From contig CAZDZO010000007.1 in the NCBI GenBank assembly GCA_964509975.1, positions 1-49,405 of the forward strand: a DNA stretch of 49,405 nt, given 5' to 3'. The notes beneath the pieces were generated by a model. The model searched no databases and had not been told where the DNA came from. It worked only from the letters and a program-made list of their open reading frames with translations. The DNA comes from CAZVBV01 sp964509975 (GTDB lineage Bacteria; Patescibacteriota; Gracilibacteria; UBA4473). A program made the translations under genes and the position numbers. Below are positions 32,473 through 41,335 of this stretch, piece by piece. How positions within the stretch are numbered: the stretch's first letter is position 1; each line of letters begins with the position of its first letter.

Positions 32473-34314
32473 TTATTGCCGCACAATCTTTTTGACGCCT
32501 ACACATTTGTTGCCCACAAAAACTTTGGTGAAATAAATTCCAGGAGCTTGTTCCTGAAGGTCAATTGAATATGGCCCAGATTCATTTCCCATAATTCGAT
32601 CTTCCACCAGTTGTCCCGTTTGATTAAAACATCGAATTCGCACCGCTTCGTATTTGGGATTCTTGATCCCATCAAGGGTAACCGCTCCATTGGTTGGATT
32701 GGGGTAGACAAGAAGGTCTTCTGAAATCATTTCTGGATCTTGGACACTTGTTGTCGTATCGCGCTTATAAACAAATTTTGTTGGCTGAATCATCTTCCCT
32801 CCATCGGCAGAATACGCCACATACGAAAACTCAAAATTGTCATTCTCTTCTTGTTCATCTATTACAACATAAAACTGATCGCGTCCATCCGGTCCCGATC
32901 CTCGATCAATCCCCACCGTAACTCCTGCTGGTAAATTTGGTGGACCATAAAATTCTAACCGTTGCATATCTGGATCATCGTTCAAAAGAACATCCACAAA
33001 CCCTTCGTAATCGTGTTCTGAGAAAAGCGTATCATTCACTGAAACTCCACGCGGAGTATAGTACTCATTAAATTTTTCTTCCCATTCGATATGATGAAAA
33101 GCATCCGGATCATTGGTTGGATCACTATCATCATCCACGTCCAATGGCACTTCTTCTTCGAGTCCTGTGTCGAGATTGGTGATAAGCACTCTTCGTCCCG
33201 CTTGTGAGACAACGGGAATTGTTCTGGTTGAAGTGTTAACCATTGCAGAGGGCGTGGCCACAGAAGTAATTTGTTTAATATATCCTTCGTCGAATCGGAA
33301 ATCCTGATTCGCGGTGGGTTCATAGTCCGATCCTTTAATATTGGGAACTGTCGTTCCGGAAGGATCACAAACTCTCAAAATATCTTTGACCATCTCGTGA
33401 GTATAGATATTCGGACTTCCCTCTTTTTCGTCAGCATAAGGTTGGTAGACAGTGGTGAGATATCTAAAAGATTGGTCTCCCATCATAATAAACCCCTTCT
33501 CTCCATAATTTGTGAGTGCCCCAGCCCCATTAGAACTATTACGAGCATAGAGCACATAATAAAGTTGTTCTCGGGGGATATTGAAGGTGTCCGCAATCTT
33601 GTCGAATTCTTGATACATATAACTCTCTGGATTTGCCATTTGGGCATTCATAGCTTCTTGCACTTCTTCAAGTGTTCCTCCTTCTGGATCAGGGATGATG
33701 TTTTCGGGAACATTTAATGTGTCGGGCACAATGCAAATCTGCACATCGGCTCCTGAGTTGGTATACATTGCCATTGTTCGTTCTGCTCCCTTGGTCGGGA
33801 ATTCTTCACAACGCTCTGTCCATCCCCCATATTCTGTCTCCACATCTTCCGCGGCGTGTTTCGTAAAGACCGGAATAATGAAGTGTACTTGTGGGGTGAG
33901 AATCGCTTCTCGGTTCGCTTCCGTTAACCCTGAGTAATTTTGCTCGGCAGGAACAAAGACATATTGGATTGTGTGATCGTCTTCAGTGACGCTTTCTGAT
34001 CCTTTGAGAGGGGGGTCTCCATCAAGTTTTTCATCTTCCCCATTGTCATCGGAAACACCCTCTTCTTCGAGAACCCCTTGCACTTCTCTTGGCGCAAGTT
34101 GTTCCACAGGAAAATCTATCGTATTATCTGCAGACACTTGTGTCGGCGCACCAATAACGAGCACTTTGTCTTCTAGTTTTTTATCTTTCCCAACAATCTT
34201 CATGACCTCCGCTTTTACAATGTTTGTCGTCAAGACAAGAGAAGCCGAAAGAATAAACATTCCTTTTCTCAACATTCCCGAACCAGATCCTGATTGTTCT
34301 GCACTTTTTTTCAT
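32473..34314 (-). CDS. secreted protein with type IX (type A)-like C-terminal sorting domain
   Basis: A 613-residue exported protein. It has a signal peptide (about 16-36, FILSASLVLTTNIVKA), an acidic linker and a large unrecognised domain (about 110-420) that contains IYTHEMVKDILRVCD, only weakly like a protease helix. A Calx-like or Ig region comes next. The C-terminal 80 residues read DLLVYPNPTNGAVTL, RCFNQTGQLVEDRI, LQEQAPGIYFTKVFVG and VKKIVRQ, a clear match to the Por secretion (T9SS) type A sorting domain of Bacteroidetes. The TadE/Tad and T4SS-like genes here do not supply a T9SS, so its use in this organism is unclear. Confidence 0.82.
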   Translation of the reverse strand: MKKSAEQSGSGSGMLRKGMFILSASLVLTTNIVKAEVMKIVGKDKKLEDKVLVIGAPTQVSADNTIDFPVEQLAPREVQGVLEEEGVSDDNGEDEKLDGDPPLKGSESVTEDDHTIQYVFVPAEQNYSGLTEANREAILTPQVHFIIPVFTKHAAEDVETEYGGWTERCEEFPTKGAERTMAMYTNSGADVQICIVPDTLNVPENIIPDPEGGTLEEVQEAMNAQMANPESYMYQEFDKIADTFNIPREQLYYVLYARNSSNGAGALTNYGEKGFIMMGDQSFRYLTTVYQPYADEKEGSPNIYTHEMVKDILRVCDPSGTTVPNIKGSDYEPTANQDFRFDEGYIKQITSVATPSAMVNTSTRTIPVVSQAGRRVLITNLDTGLEEEVPLDVDDDSDPTNDPDAFHHIEWEEKFNEYYTPRGVSVNDTLFSEHDYEGFVDVLLNDDPDMQRLEFYGPPNLPAGVTVGIDRGSGPDGRDQFYVVIDEQEENDNFEFSYVAYSADGGKMIQPTKFVYKRDTTTSVQDPEMISEDLLVYPNPTNGAVTLDGIKNPKYEAVRIRCFNQTGQLVEDRIMGNESGPYSIDLQEQAPGIYFTKVFVGNKCVGVKKIVRQ

Positions 34315-34425
34315 AATTTGACAAAAATATCAAATAATTTAATGAAACACATTTATTCTTACTCGTATTCACAAAAAAGTCAAGCTTTTTCGCATAAACA
34401 AGCGATTTTAGAGAATGGAGACCGA

Positions 34426-34466
34426 TTGGAATACGTATCCTGTGTAATTTGAGATACGTATTCCAA
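34426..34466. repeat. 14-bp inverted repeat with TACGTA core
   Basis: TTGGAATACGTATC (34426-34439) and GATACGTATTCCAA (34453-34466) with a 13-base loop, upstream of the lipoprotein promoter. The GAATACGTA core is shared with the palindrome after glnA. The 246-bp gap holds this repeat and the promoter, no other gene. Confidence 0.8.
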
Positions 34467-34489
34467 ATATTCAACTCATCGAAATGTCC

Positions 34490-34519
34490 TTGACAATAGG
34501 CAAAGGTCAGGATTACAAT
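34490..34519 (+). promoter_or_regulatory. lipoprotein promoter
   Basis: Perfect -35 TTGACA (34490-34495), 18-bp spacer, -10 TACAAT (34514-34519). The inverted repeat ends 24 nt upstream of the -35. Confidence 0.75.
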
Positions 34520-34560
34520 CCCAGTCGTACATTTTTTTATTTTTTAAATTTTTCTTACTC

Positions 34561-34809
34561 ATGAAAAAATTACTCGTTTTGGCTTTAAGTTTTGCCCTTA
34601 TGGCCTGTACTACACCAGTTGCTACAGAAACTGAAACTGAAGAAGTTCCAGCAGTAGAAACTGAAGAAATTGTAGTAGAAGAAATTGTAGTAGAAGAAAT
34701 CGTAGTAGAAGAAGTAGCTCCTGCCGTAGTGGAGGAAGTTATAGAAGAAGCGATAGTGGAAGAAGGAATGATGGAAGAAGAGATGATGGAGGAAGAAATC
34801 GCAGAGTAA
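34561..34809 (+). CDS. small acidic lipoprotein with VVEEI repeats
   Basis: An 82-residue lipoprotein. The signal peptide ends in the lipobox LMAC (Cys16), so it would be lipid-anchored. The mature part is almost only Glu, Val, Ile, Thr and Met, with three tandem EEIVVEE units and then EEGMMEEEMMEEE. No fold is expected from such a sequence. A strong promoter and a terminator flank it, so it is a monocistronic and probably abundant surface or wall-linker protein. Confidence 0.8.
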   Translation: MKKLLVLALSFALMACTTPVATETETEEVPAVETEEIVVEEIVVEEIVVEEVAPAVVEEVIEEAIVEEGMMEEEMMEEEIAE

Positions 34810-34845
34810 GAATCTTTTTACTTCTGAAAATAAAAGACTAGTCCC

Positions 34846-34870
34846 GCTAAGCGGGATTGGTTTTTTTTGT
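34846..34870 (+). terminator. lipoprotein gene terminator
   Basis: Stem AGTCCCGC-TAA-GCGGGATT followed by GG and eight T. Confidence 0.9.
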
Positions 34871-34878
34871 ACACTCTT

Positions 34879-35018
34879 TGTCACCCCGGACTTGATCCGA
34901 GATCAGGCGATGAAAATTTGCTGGAATAAAAAAGCGTTAACGGGGCACTCGTGTTAGTGAGTTACTCATAAAAAATCTGAGCTTCTTCTTTTGGTACTGA
35001 AACAAGTTCAGCATGACA
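34879..35018. mobile_element. 140-bp MITE-like element with TGTCA hairpin ends
   Basis: The left end is TGTCACCCCGGACTTGATCC. The right end, read inward, is TGTCATGCTGAACTTGTTTC followed by AGTACC. Same inward-facing TGTCA ends and length as the 32246 element but a different hairpin arm, between the lipoprotein terminator and the lysS stop. Confidence 0.55.
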
Positions 35019-35030
35019 AGGAAAGGGGAT

Positions 35031-36548
35031 TTATTTCTCCGGTCGCATCAACGGAAAAAGAACGACATCTCTCAAATTTGGCTGCTGCGTAATAAGCGCT
35101 ACAAATCGATCAATTCCCATTCCAAATCCAGTCATCGGTGGAAATCCATGTTCCATTGCAGTAATAAACTCTTCATCCATATCCATCGCTTCTTCATCCC
35201 CTGCTGCTTTGGCTTTGGCCTGATCTTCGAGAAGTTTTCGTTGCATTTGCGGATCGATCAACTCTCCATACGAATTTACAATCTCCCATCCCGCCACAAG
35301 CAATTGATAACAATCCGCACTCCCGTCTCCCTTTGGTCGAGCGAGAGGTTTGAGTTCGCTTGGATAATCCATAACGAATGTTGGTTGAATTAAATGAGGA
35401 CGAGCTGATTTTTTGTAAATGTGGTCCAACAAGCTCCCTCGACTCATTTTCTTGGCTTCTTTTTTATCAAGTCCCCACTTTGTAACAGCCACTTTTTCCG
35501 CTTCTTCACGGGTGATTTTTGCCATATCAACTTTGGCATATTCCTTTAAAAGGTCAGCAAATTTGACTCGTTTCCATTTCTTTCCAAAGTCCACAGGCGT
35601 GAGTTTTTCCTCAGCATTAAGAATATCCACCTTGGTTTTTCCCATAACTTTCAAAAGCACCTCCCGAAGCATCTCTTCTGTCCAGCTCATATTCTGTGAC
35701 AAATCCGCATATGCTGCATACCATTCCAGCATTGTGAATTCTTGCAAATGAGACGGATCCATCCCTTCGTTTCGGAAACATTTCCCAATTTCATACACGC
35801 GCTCCATACCTCCTGCGAGGAGCATTTTGTGATCGAGTTCTAATGCAATACGAAGCACAAATTCATGATCAAGTGCGTTGTGATGGGTTTCAAAAACTTT
35901 CGCCATCGCCCCGCCAGCCTGTGTCTGAAGTATTCGTGTTTCAACTTCTATAAATTTTTTCCCTTCCAAGAAATTCCGAATTTCTCGCACTACCTGTGAC
36001 CGAATGCGAAACCTTTCTGCGGTTTCTTTATTAGTCAACATATCAAGATACCTCTGCCTGTAACAAGATTCTCGATCGGATAAACCAGCCCATTTCTCAG
36101 GTAGTGGTCGCAATGTCTTTGCTAAAGGAGTTACTTCTGCAACCAAAAGCGTTGGTTCTCCGTGCTTGGTGATAAAAAATTCCCCGCTAAACCCAACAAA
36201 ATCCCCTAAATCGAGAATCTTTTGGAAAATTTTAAAATTATCTCCGAGAACATTTTTGGTCAAACAAATCTGAAAATCTCCGTCATTATCGAGTATCCGA
36301 AGAAAAGCAAGTTTTCCCATTTCCCGAAAATTCATAATACGCCCACACATCTTGATGTCCTTCTTGGGAGCCACCATAATTTTATCCGCATCACGCAGTT
36401 TCTTTTTATCGCAGTACACTCTTGCTTCTTCACTTGTATGGGTTCGATCAAATTTTCCCGCATATCCCGCAAATCCAAGTTTTTTCCACTCAGCGATTTT
36501 CCCCTTCCGTTCGGTAACGAGTTTGTTTTCGTCTTGCATCGAGGACAT
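35031..36548 (-). CDS. lysS: lysyl-tRNA synthetase, class II
   Basis: Charges tRNA-Lys with lysine. 505 residues. The N-terminal OB-fold anticodon domain (about 70-170) includes CGRIMNFREMGKLAFLRI. The class II catalytic core has motif 2 YEIGKCFRNEGMDPSHLQEFTMLEWY and motif 3 PPMTGFGMGIDRFVAL. The ATG at 36548 is used; the longer frame would begin MIDWVPAFAGM, which is the translation of a flanking hairpin repeat. An insertion of about 60 Lys/Ala-rich residues lies between motifs 2 and 3. Confidence 0.96.
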   Translation of the reverse strand: MSSMQDENKLVTERKGKIAEWKKLGFAGYAGKFDRTHTSEEARVYCDKKKLRDADKIMVAPKKDIKMCGRIMNFREMGKLAFLRILDNDGDFQICLTKNVLGDNFKIFQKILDLGDFVGFSGEFFITKHGEPTLLVAEVTPLAKTLRPLPEKWAGLSDRESCYRQRYLDMLTNKETAERFRIRSQVVREIRNFLEGKKFIEVETRILQTQAGGAMAKVFETHHNALDHEFVLRIALELDHKMLLAGGMERVYEIGKCFRNEGMDPSHLQEFTMLEWYAAYADLSQNMSWTEEMLREVLLKVMGKTKVDILNAEEKLTPVDFGKKWKRVKFADLLKEYAKVDMAKITREEAEKVAVTKWGLDKKEAKKMSRGSLLDHIYKKSARPHLIQPTFVMDYPSELKPLARPKGDGSADCYQLLVAGWEIVNSYGELIDPQMQRKLLEDQAKAKAAGDEEAMDMDEEFITAMEHGFPPMTGFGMGIDRFVALITQQPNLRDVVLFPLMRPEK

Positions 36549-36582
36549 TATCAGTTTTTTTGGGAAGATGACAAATTTTCTC

Positions 36583-36681
36583 CTCATTCCCGCGAAGGCG
36601 GGAACCCAGTCAATCATGTTATTCCTTTAAATAATAAGGAGATTTTTAAAAGACTGGGTCCCCAATCAAGTTGGGGATGAG
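36583..36681. repeat. hairpin repeat pair, CTCAT...CCCAGTC family
   Basis: The left arm is CTCATTCCCGCGAAGGCGGG with AACCCAGTC. The right arm read inward is CTCATCCCCAACTTGATTGG with GGACCCAGTC. A 40-bp AT-rich centre separates them. A solo copy of the same family is at 45739-45767. This is a second dispersed hairpin family, distinct from the TGTCAT one. Confidence 0.7.
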
Positions 36682-36779
36682 GAACATATTTTTTTAAGAG
36701 TTAAAAATCGAAAATCGAAAACATGTCCTCGTGAAGACGGGGATCGGCAATCGAAAATGGATAATCCCCTTTGTGGGAC

Positions 36780-36808
36780 TTGTTTTTTCGTTTTATCTGT
36801 GGTATAAT
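36780..36808 (+). promoter_or_regulatory. prgI promoter, leaderless
   Basis: -35 TTGTTT (36780-36785), 17-bp spacer, -10 TATAAT (36803-36808); the ATG at 36815 is only 6 nt later, so the transcript would start at the A of the start codon. Confidence 0.7.
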
Positions 36809-36814
36809 TCCTAG

Positions 36815-37276
36815 ATGCGTTACAAAGTTCCTCAGAACGTGCAGAGAGAAGACCAGATTTTGTGGTTTATTACGCTCCGACAGCTGATCATACTCTTAGT
36901 GGGATTTGGGATCTCGTATGTCATCTTCAAGAATATGGAGAAGAAATACGATCTCGATACTATTGCGCATATTCTTATTTGGACTCCGGCTGCTATCTCT
37001 GCCATTTTTGCTTTTGTTAAAATAAAAGGTATTCCGTTGGTACAATTTATTTTCCTTTTGATCGAACATTTCTTTTTTCGACTACCAAAACGATACTGGG
37101 TACAACAAGGCGGGGAACCTTTTGTTTCCCTCACAACTCGGATTTCTGCTACGAACAAAAAGAAAGAAGATATACCAGAAACAAAAGTCTTTAGTAAACA
37201 AAAAGCCAGAGATCTTGCGAAATTTTTAGATGGACAAAAATCTGAAACCGCCAAATCTAAACCCCAACAAATATGA
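36815..37276 (+). CDS. PrgI family type IV secretion-like membrane protein
   Basis: A 153-residue protein with the PrgI pattern: MRYKVPQNVQREDQILWFITLRQLIILLVGFG, then a second membrane helix (about 49-70) and a basic cytoplasmic end. PrgI proteins are membrane parts of Gram-positive type IV secretion or conjugation channels and lie next to the VirB4-type ATPase gene. Here the TraC/VirB4-N gene follows with an ATGA overlap. The promoter is leaderless. Confidence 0.85.
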   Translation: MRYKVPQNVQREDQILWFITLRQLIILLVGFGISYVIFKNMEKKYDLDTIAHILIWTPAAISAIFAFVKIKGIPLVQFIFLLIEHFFFRLPKRYWVQQGGEPFVSLTTRISATNKKKEDIPETKVFSKQKARDLAKFLDGQKSETAKSKPQQI

Positions 37277-38025
37277 ACTTATTTGGAACCAAAAAACCAA
37301 GCAAAGAAGCAATAAAGCAAAAATTAATGCAGAACAAAGCATTATCAACTCAGCGTTACTTGCAGTTTGCTGGAGTACGAGACAATACGCTCATCCTCAA
37401 GGATGGTGGACTCCGCTCAGTACTTGAAGTTTCTTCTATTAATTTCAACCTGAAATCCGAGGAAGAACAAAATGCAATCATCGGATCCTACCAACAGTTT
37501 CTCAATGCCTTATCTTTTCCAGTACAACTTTTGGTGCGATCACGAAAACTCGATATTGATACCTATCTCGCCGATATGAAATCGCGAATGAAAAAGCTGG
37601 AAAACCAACTTCTCAAGGATCAAATGGCGGAATACATTGAGTATATCCAAAAATTGGTGGAATACTCTGACATTATGGAAAAACGATTCTTTATCGTGGT
37701 TCCTGTCAACCCTCCTCGGGCGGAAAAGAAAACGCTGGTCTCTAAATTTCTTTCGTACGTCAATCCAGATGACACCGTACTGAATATTCTCAAACGACGG
37801 GGAGAATTTAAACAACTCAAGAAACAATTGGATGATCGATTAGAAGTAGTTTTAACGGCTATTGGAAACTGTGGACTCAAAGTTGAGCCTCTCAAAACCG
37901 AGGAAATTATTGAGCTTTTTTACCAAGTGTACAATCCACAACTCGCTCGGACACAAAAACTCGGTGAATTAGAAGATCTTTCGATTACTCAAGGACCTGA
38001 AGAGAATCTTGTTGAAGAAAAATAA
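37273..38025 (+). CDS. TraC/VirB4 N-terminal domain protein (no ATPase domain)
   Basis: A 250-residue protein similar to the N-terminal, non-ATPase domain of VirB4/TraC. Seen: TQRYLQFAGVRDNTLILKDGGLRSVLEVSSINFNLKSEEEQNAIIGSYQQFLNALSFPVQLLVRSRKLDIDTYL and IELFYQVYNP near the end. No Walker A or B motif is present, and the gene stops before the ATPase domain; no VirB4 ATPase follows in the window (recG comes next, convergent). In CPR genomes these domains are often separate genes, so this may be normal rather than a truncation. Confidence 0.8.
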   Translation: MNLFGTKKPSKEAIKQKLMQNKALSTQRYLQFAGVRDNTLILKDGGLRSVLEVSSINFNLKSEEEQNAIIGSYQQFLNALSFPVQLLVRSRKLDIDTYLADMKSRMKKLENQLLKDQMAEYIEYIQKLVEYSDIMEKRFFIVVPVNPPRAEKKTLVSKFLSYVNPDDTVLNILKRRGEFKQLKKQLDDRLEVVLTAIGNCGLKVEPLKTEEIIELFYQVYNPQLARTQKLGELEDLSITQGPEENLVEEK

Positions 38026-38184
38026 AGCTTTTCCTCTCCCATCATCCCTACTTGGCGGGGATATTGTTAAGAAACCTTGTTCAACCTGAGTGTAGCGAAT
38101 TATCTTTGTGTTGCTTTTTCAATACTTCTATAAAAATAATTACGAATGACGAAAAAGGCATTATTTTTTAACTCTTAAACTTTT

Positions 38185-40206
38185 TTAGAAATACACATCG
38201 CCTTCTTCCACTTTCTGTTTTAATGTCGGATATTTTTTCAAGGTAATGTCTTCTTTCAAAATAGAAATCGCCCAATCGCGCGCCTTTTGAAGCAATTCCA
38301 AATTCGTGAGATCAGCACACTTCATGTCTGGCAACCCCGCCTGACGAAGCCCGTAAATCTCTCCCATGCCTCGGAGCTTTAAATCAATTTCCGATAAATA
38401 CAACCCATTGGTGGACTTCTCCATAGCTTTTAAACGCTCTTTTTGCGCATCATTTTTTTTTCCAACCATAAGGAAACAATACGATTGCATATCGTTCCTT
38501 CCGATTCTTCCCCGAAATTGATGCAGTTGTGCCAATCCAAATCGTTCAGAATTCTCAATCACCATCACCGTCGCATCCGGAATATCCACCCCCACTTCAA
38601 TCACACTGGTTGAAACAAGAATATCAAATTCCTTGTCCTTAAACCGTCGCATCACACCATCTTTTTCTTTCGGTTTCATTTTTCCATGGAGAAATTCTAC
38701 CCGTCGCTTTGGAAACACTTCATTCGCAATGCGATCAAATTCCTCCTTCACGTTTTTCGCTTCAATCTTGTCGGACTCATCAATTAACGGACACACCCAA
38801 AATATCTGTCTCTTTTTTTCAATCTGATCATCGATGAAGTAATTGCATTTTGTAATGGTTCGTTCATCGGCAATGACTTTGGTAATAATTGGTTTTCGTC
38901 CGGGTGGCATCTCATCAATGACCGACAAATCCTGATCTCCGTAAATGGTTAAGGCCAGTGTTCTCGGGATCGGAGTCGCGGTCATCGCCAGTACGTGCGT
39001 GTGATTCTGAGCCAAAATTGATCGCTGAACTACACCGAATCGATGCTGTTCATCGATGACAGCAAATCCCAAATTTTTAAACTTCGAATCTTCGGTCAAA
39101 ATCGCGTGCGTACCGATGATGACTTTGATATCGCCGTTTTCGAGTTTTGCTTTTATCTTCTTCTTATTTGCGGCGGTAACCGATCCCGTCAAAAGTTCGA
39201 TCTGAAACTCCGATCCGAAAAATTTCAGGGCATTCGCGAAATGCTGTTTTGCCAAAATTTCCGTCGGCGCCAAGAACGCCACCTGTGCGCCCATTCTCAA
39301 AATAGGCAAACTCGCGAGAAAAGCGACAATTGTTTTTCCAGATCCCACATCTCCCTGCATAAGTCTATGCGCCGGTCGATCACGCTCAAAATCTTTAAAT
39401 ATTTGAAACAAACATTTCTTTTGTGCCGTGGTGAGTTCAAATGAGGCTCGTTTTAAATCTTCTTTTACCTGTTCGGCATCAAGCATAACTTGGTAAGGAT
39501 TAATTGCTTCTTTTTCTCTGAGGAATTTTTCTTGCAATACCCGTGTTTGGATTTCAAAAACTTCTTCAAATCCCAGTCTTTCTCGTGCCTGTTGCCAGAG
39601 TTCTACACTTTTGGGGGCGTGAATGACTTTGACGGAATCAACTTTCCCGAGGAAATCCTCCTCTTTTAAAATTTTCGATGGCAGAATTTCTGGAAATTCT
39701 TTGGCAAAAATCAAAAGTCCTGCCATTTTTTCTCGTAACCATTTACTGGTAATGGGCGGTGATTCAGGGTAAATAGCGCGAACACCTCCCACGTGAACAT
39801 TCTTATTGGCGTGCACTTCTGGATTAAGAATTTGAATTTTTCCATAACTCCGATCAATTTTTCCGACGAGAAATACACGCGATTCGTCTTTTATGTTGCG
39901 TAAAATATAAGGAACCTGAAACCAGATTACATCAATAACCGAGTTGTCATCGAGAACAAGTGCTGCTTTTGCAATCTTTCTTCCCTTGGCCGTCTTTTCG
40001 CTTCGAACATCGGTCAGTGCTCCCGACACCGTGTTTTTTATACCCAGCTGAATATTTTGAAAATTTGAGGTAATTTCTGCCGATTCCACAGCTCTGGGGA
40101 AAAATTCCAACAAATCTTTTACGGTAAAAACCTCCATTTTAGCGAGTTTTGCTAAATGTGGGCGCGTGGTGCGAATAGTTTTTTCCAAAAGAAACGAAAA
40201 ATCCAT
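38185..40206 (-). CDS. recG: ATP-dependent DNA helicase RecG
   Basis: Branch-migration helicase for replication fork repair, 673 residues. The N-terminal wedge/OB domain (about 50-160) is followed by the helicase core: Walker A LMQGDVGSGKTIVAFL, LAPTEILAKQH, DEQHRFGVVQR, MTATPIPRTLALT, then STSVIEVGVDIPDATVMVIENSERFGLAQLHQFRGRIGR. The C-terminal RecG part (LKLRGMGEIYGLRQAGLPD) is complete. It is convergent with traC, with 160 bp between that hold a degenerate CATCATCCCTACTTGGCGGGG hairpin end. Confidence 0.97.
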   Translation of the reverse strand: MDFSFLLEKTIRTTRPHLAKLAKMEVFTVKDLLEFFPRAVESAEITSNFQNIQLGIKNTVSGALTDVRSEKTAKGRKIAKAALVLDDNSVIDVIWFQVPYILRNIKDESRVFLVGKIDRSYGKIQILNPEVHANKNVHVGGVRAIYPESPPITSKWLREKMAGLLIFAKEFPEILPSKILKEEDFLGKVDSVKVIHAPKSVELWQQARERLGFEEVFEIQTRVLQEKFLREKEAINPYQVMLDAEQVKEDLKRASFELTTAQKKCLFQIFKDFERDRPAHRLMQGDVGSGKTIVAFLASLPILRMGAQVAFLAPTEILAKQHFANALKFFGSEFQIELLTGSVTAANKKKIKAKLENGDIKVIIGTHAILTEDSKFKNLGFAVIDEQHRFGVVQRSILAQNHTHVLAMTATPIPRTLALTIYGDQDLSVIDEMPPGRKPIITKVIADERTITKCNYFIDDQIEKKRQIFWVCPLIDESDKIEAKNVKEEFDRIANEVFPKRRVEFLHGKMKPKEKDGVMRRFKDKEFDILVSTSVIEVGVDIPDATVMVIENSERFGLAQLHQFRGRIGRNDMQSYCFLMVGKKNDAQKERLKAMEKSTNGLYLSEIDLKLRGMGEIYGLRQAGLPDMKCADLTNLELLQKARDWAISILKEDITLKKYPTLKQKVEEGDVYF

Positions 40207-40292
40207 CGAGCGAAGTATAACAAAAAAACACAGAAAAAAATTGCCAAAAGAACATTTTTATTTGAAAATCTAAAAAACATAATACTTTTTCT

Positions 40293-40730
40293 ATGAAAAG
40301 ATTTATTGCTCCCTTCTTCGGAATCCTGTTTGCATTTGGTCTTGCGTCTGGCCTTATGGTCGAAGTTGGAAGTGCACAAATGATTAGCGAAGGAGATATG
40401 CCAGCGAATTTGATAGAAGCAACCGGAAATTACAAAGGATCTTTTCGAACAGCACTCACTACAATTGTGAATTATTTTCTTTTCCTTCTCGGTTTAATTG
40501 CCGTAATCATGGTGATTTATGGCGGACTGCTCTATATCACTTCAGGCGGAGACGATGCTGGAGCAGAAAAGGGAAAGAAGATTCTTATGTACGCTGCCAT
40601 TGGAATAATTGTAATACTGATCTCTTATGCACTGGTGAATACATTGCTCGAAGCAGGAAGCATAGAAGCACCACAAACATTTGAAGCCGGAGGAGGAGGG
40701 GGGGGTGGAACTCCCCCGCCCACACCATAA
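40293..40730 (+). CDS. VirB2/TrbC-like pilin 1
   Basis: A 145-residue small membrane protein. It has a signal peptide (MKRFIAPFFGILFAFGLASGLMVEVGSA), a short polar stretch and two membrane helices joined by SGGDDAGAEKGKK (NYFLFLLGLIAVIMVIYGGLLYITS and ILMYAAIGIIVILISYALV). This is the architecture of VirB2-type conjugative pilins. The C-terminus adds a Gly/Pro tail (GGGGGGGTPPPTP) missing from the two following copies. First of three tandem paralogues, each with its own upstream region. Confidence 0.83.
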   Translation: MKRFIAPFFGILFAFGLASGLMVEVGSAQMISEGDMPANLIEATGNYKGSFRTALTTIVNYFLFLLGLIAVIMVIYGGLLYITSGGDDAGAEKGKKILMYAAIGIIVILISYALVNTLLEAGSIEAPQTFEAGGGGGGGTPPPTP

Positions 40731-40815
40731 TAAAAAGAAAACAAAAAAAAATTTGCCAAAACAAACTTTTTGTTTGAAAATTGAAGAAGTCATACTTTTT
40801 GTATTCTTTCCTCTT

Positions 40816-41223
40816 ATGAAAAAATTCGTCGCTCCTGTTCTCGGAATTTTATTTGCACTCGGACTTTCTGCTGGATTAACCGTTGATGTTGGGTTCGCAC
40901 AGGTACAAGGTGGACTTATTACGGAAGGTGATATGCCAGGGAATATACTGAATGCTACAGGACGATTCGGAGGATCTTTTCGATCGGCTCTTACACAGAT
41001 TGTAAATTATGTACTCTTTTTATTGGGACTTATTGCAACTATTATGGTGATTTACGGAGGATTCCTTTATATCACATCTGGAGGAGATGACAGTGGAGCA
41101 GAAAAAGGAAAAAAGATTCTTATGTATGCAGCTATCGGACTTATCGTGGTGCTTATTGCATACGCACTCGTGAATACAATACTCGAAGCAGGATATCGAG
41201 AAGACCCAAATACCTTCCAATAA
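40816..41223 (+). CDS. VirB2/TrbC-like pilin 2
   Basis: A 135-residue paralogue of pilin 1: signal peptide MKKFVAPVLGILFALGLSAG, then NYVLFLLGLIATIMVIYGGFLYITSGGDDSGAEKGKKILMYAAIGLIVVLIAYALV. The ATG at 40816 is used; the longer frame from 40681 would translate the end of pilin 1 and the intergenic region. The upstream 70 bp (TTTGCCAAAA, then TTTGAAAAT) resemble those of pilin 1. Confidence 0.83.
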   Translation: MKKFVAPVLGILFALGLSAGLTVDVGFAQVQGGLITEGDMPGNILNATGRFGGSFRSALTQIVNYVLFLLGLIATIMVIYGGFLYITSGGDDSGAEKGKKILMYAAIGLIVVLIAYALVNTILEAGYREDPNTFQ

Positions 41224-41307
41224 AAAGAAGGGAAAGGAGAAAAACTTCAAAAAAAGTTTGCAAAAAGAAAATCTTTGGTGGAAAATCTAGAAAACGTTTT
41301 TAAAACT

Positions 41308-41335
41308 TTGTTTTTATTCTGGCTTGATCTATACT
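41308..41335 (+). promoter_or_regulatory. pilin 3 promoter
   Basis: -35 TTGTTT (41308-41313), 16-bp spacer, -10 TATACT (41330-41335); a ~38-nt leader precedes the ATG. Confidence 0.55.

Noticed and set aside
32198..32506. 102-residue minus-strand frame containing RDPSTTLGMTG and NPPYQGD
   Set aside because: These words are the usual translations of dispersed hairpin repeats; the frame covers the 32246 element and is not a gene.
33390..33420. Zinc metalloprotease site in the T9SS-tail protein
   Set aside because: THEMVKD lacks the second His of HExxH, so a catalytic role is not supported.
36549..36617. N-terminal extension MIDWVPAFAGM of lysS
   Set aside because: It translates the CTCAT...CCCAGTC hairpin repeat; the ATG at 36548 fits the family.
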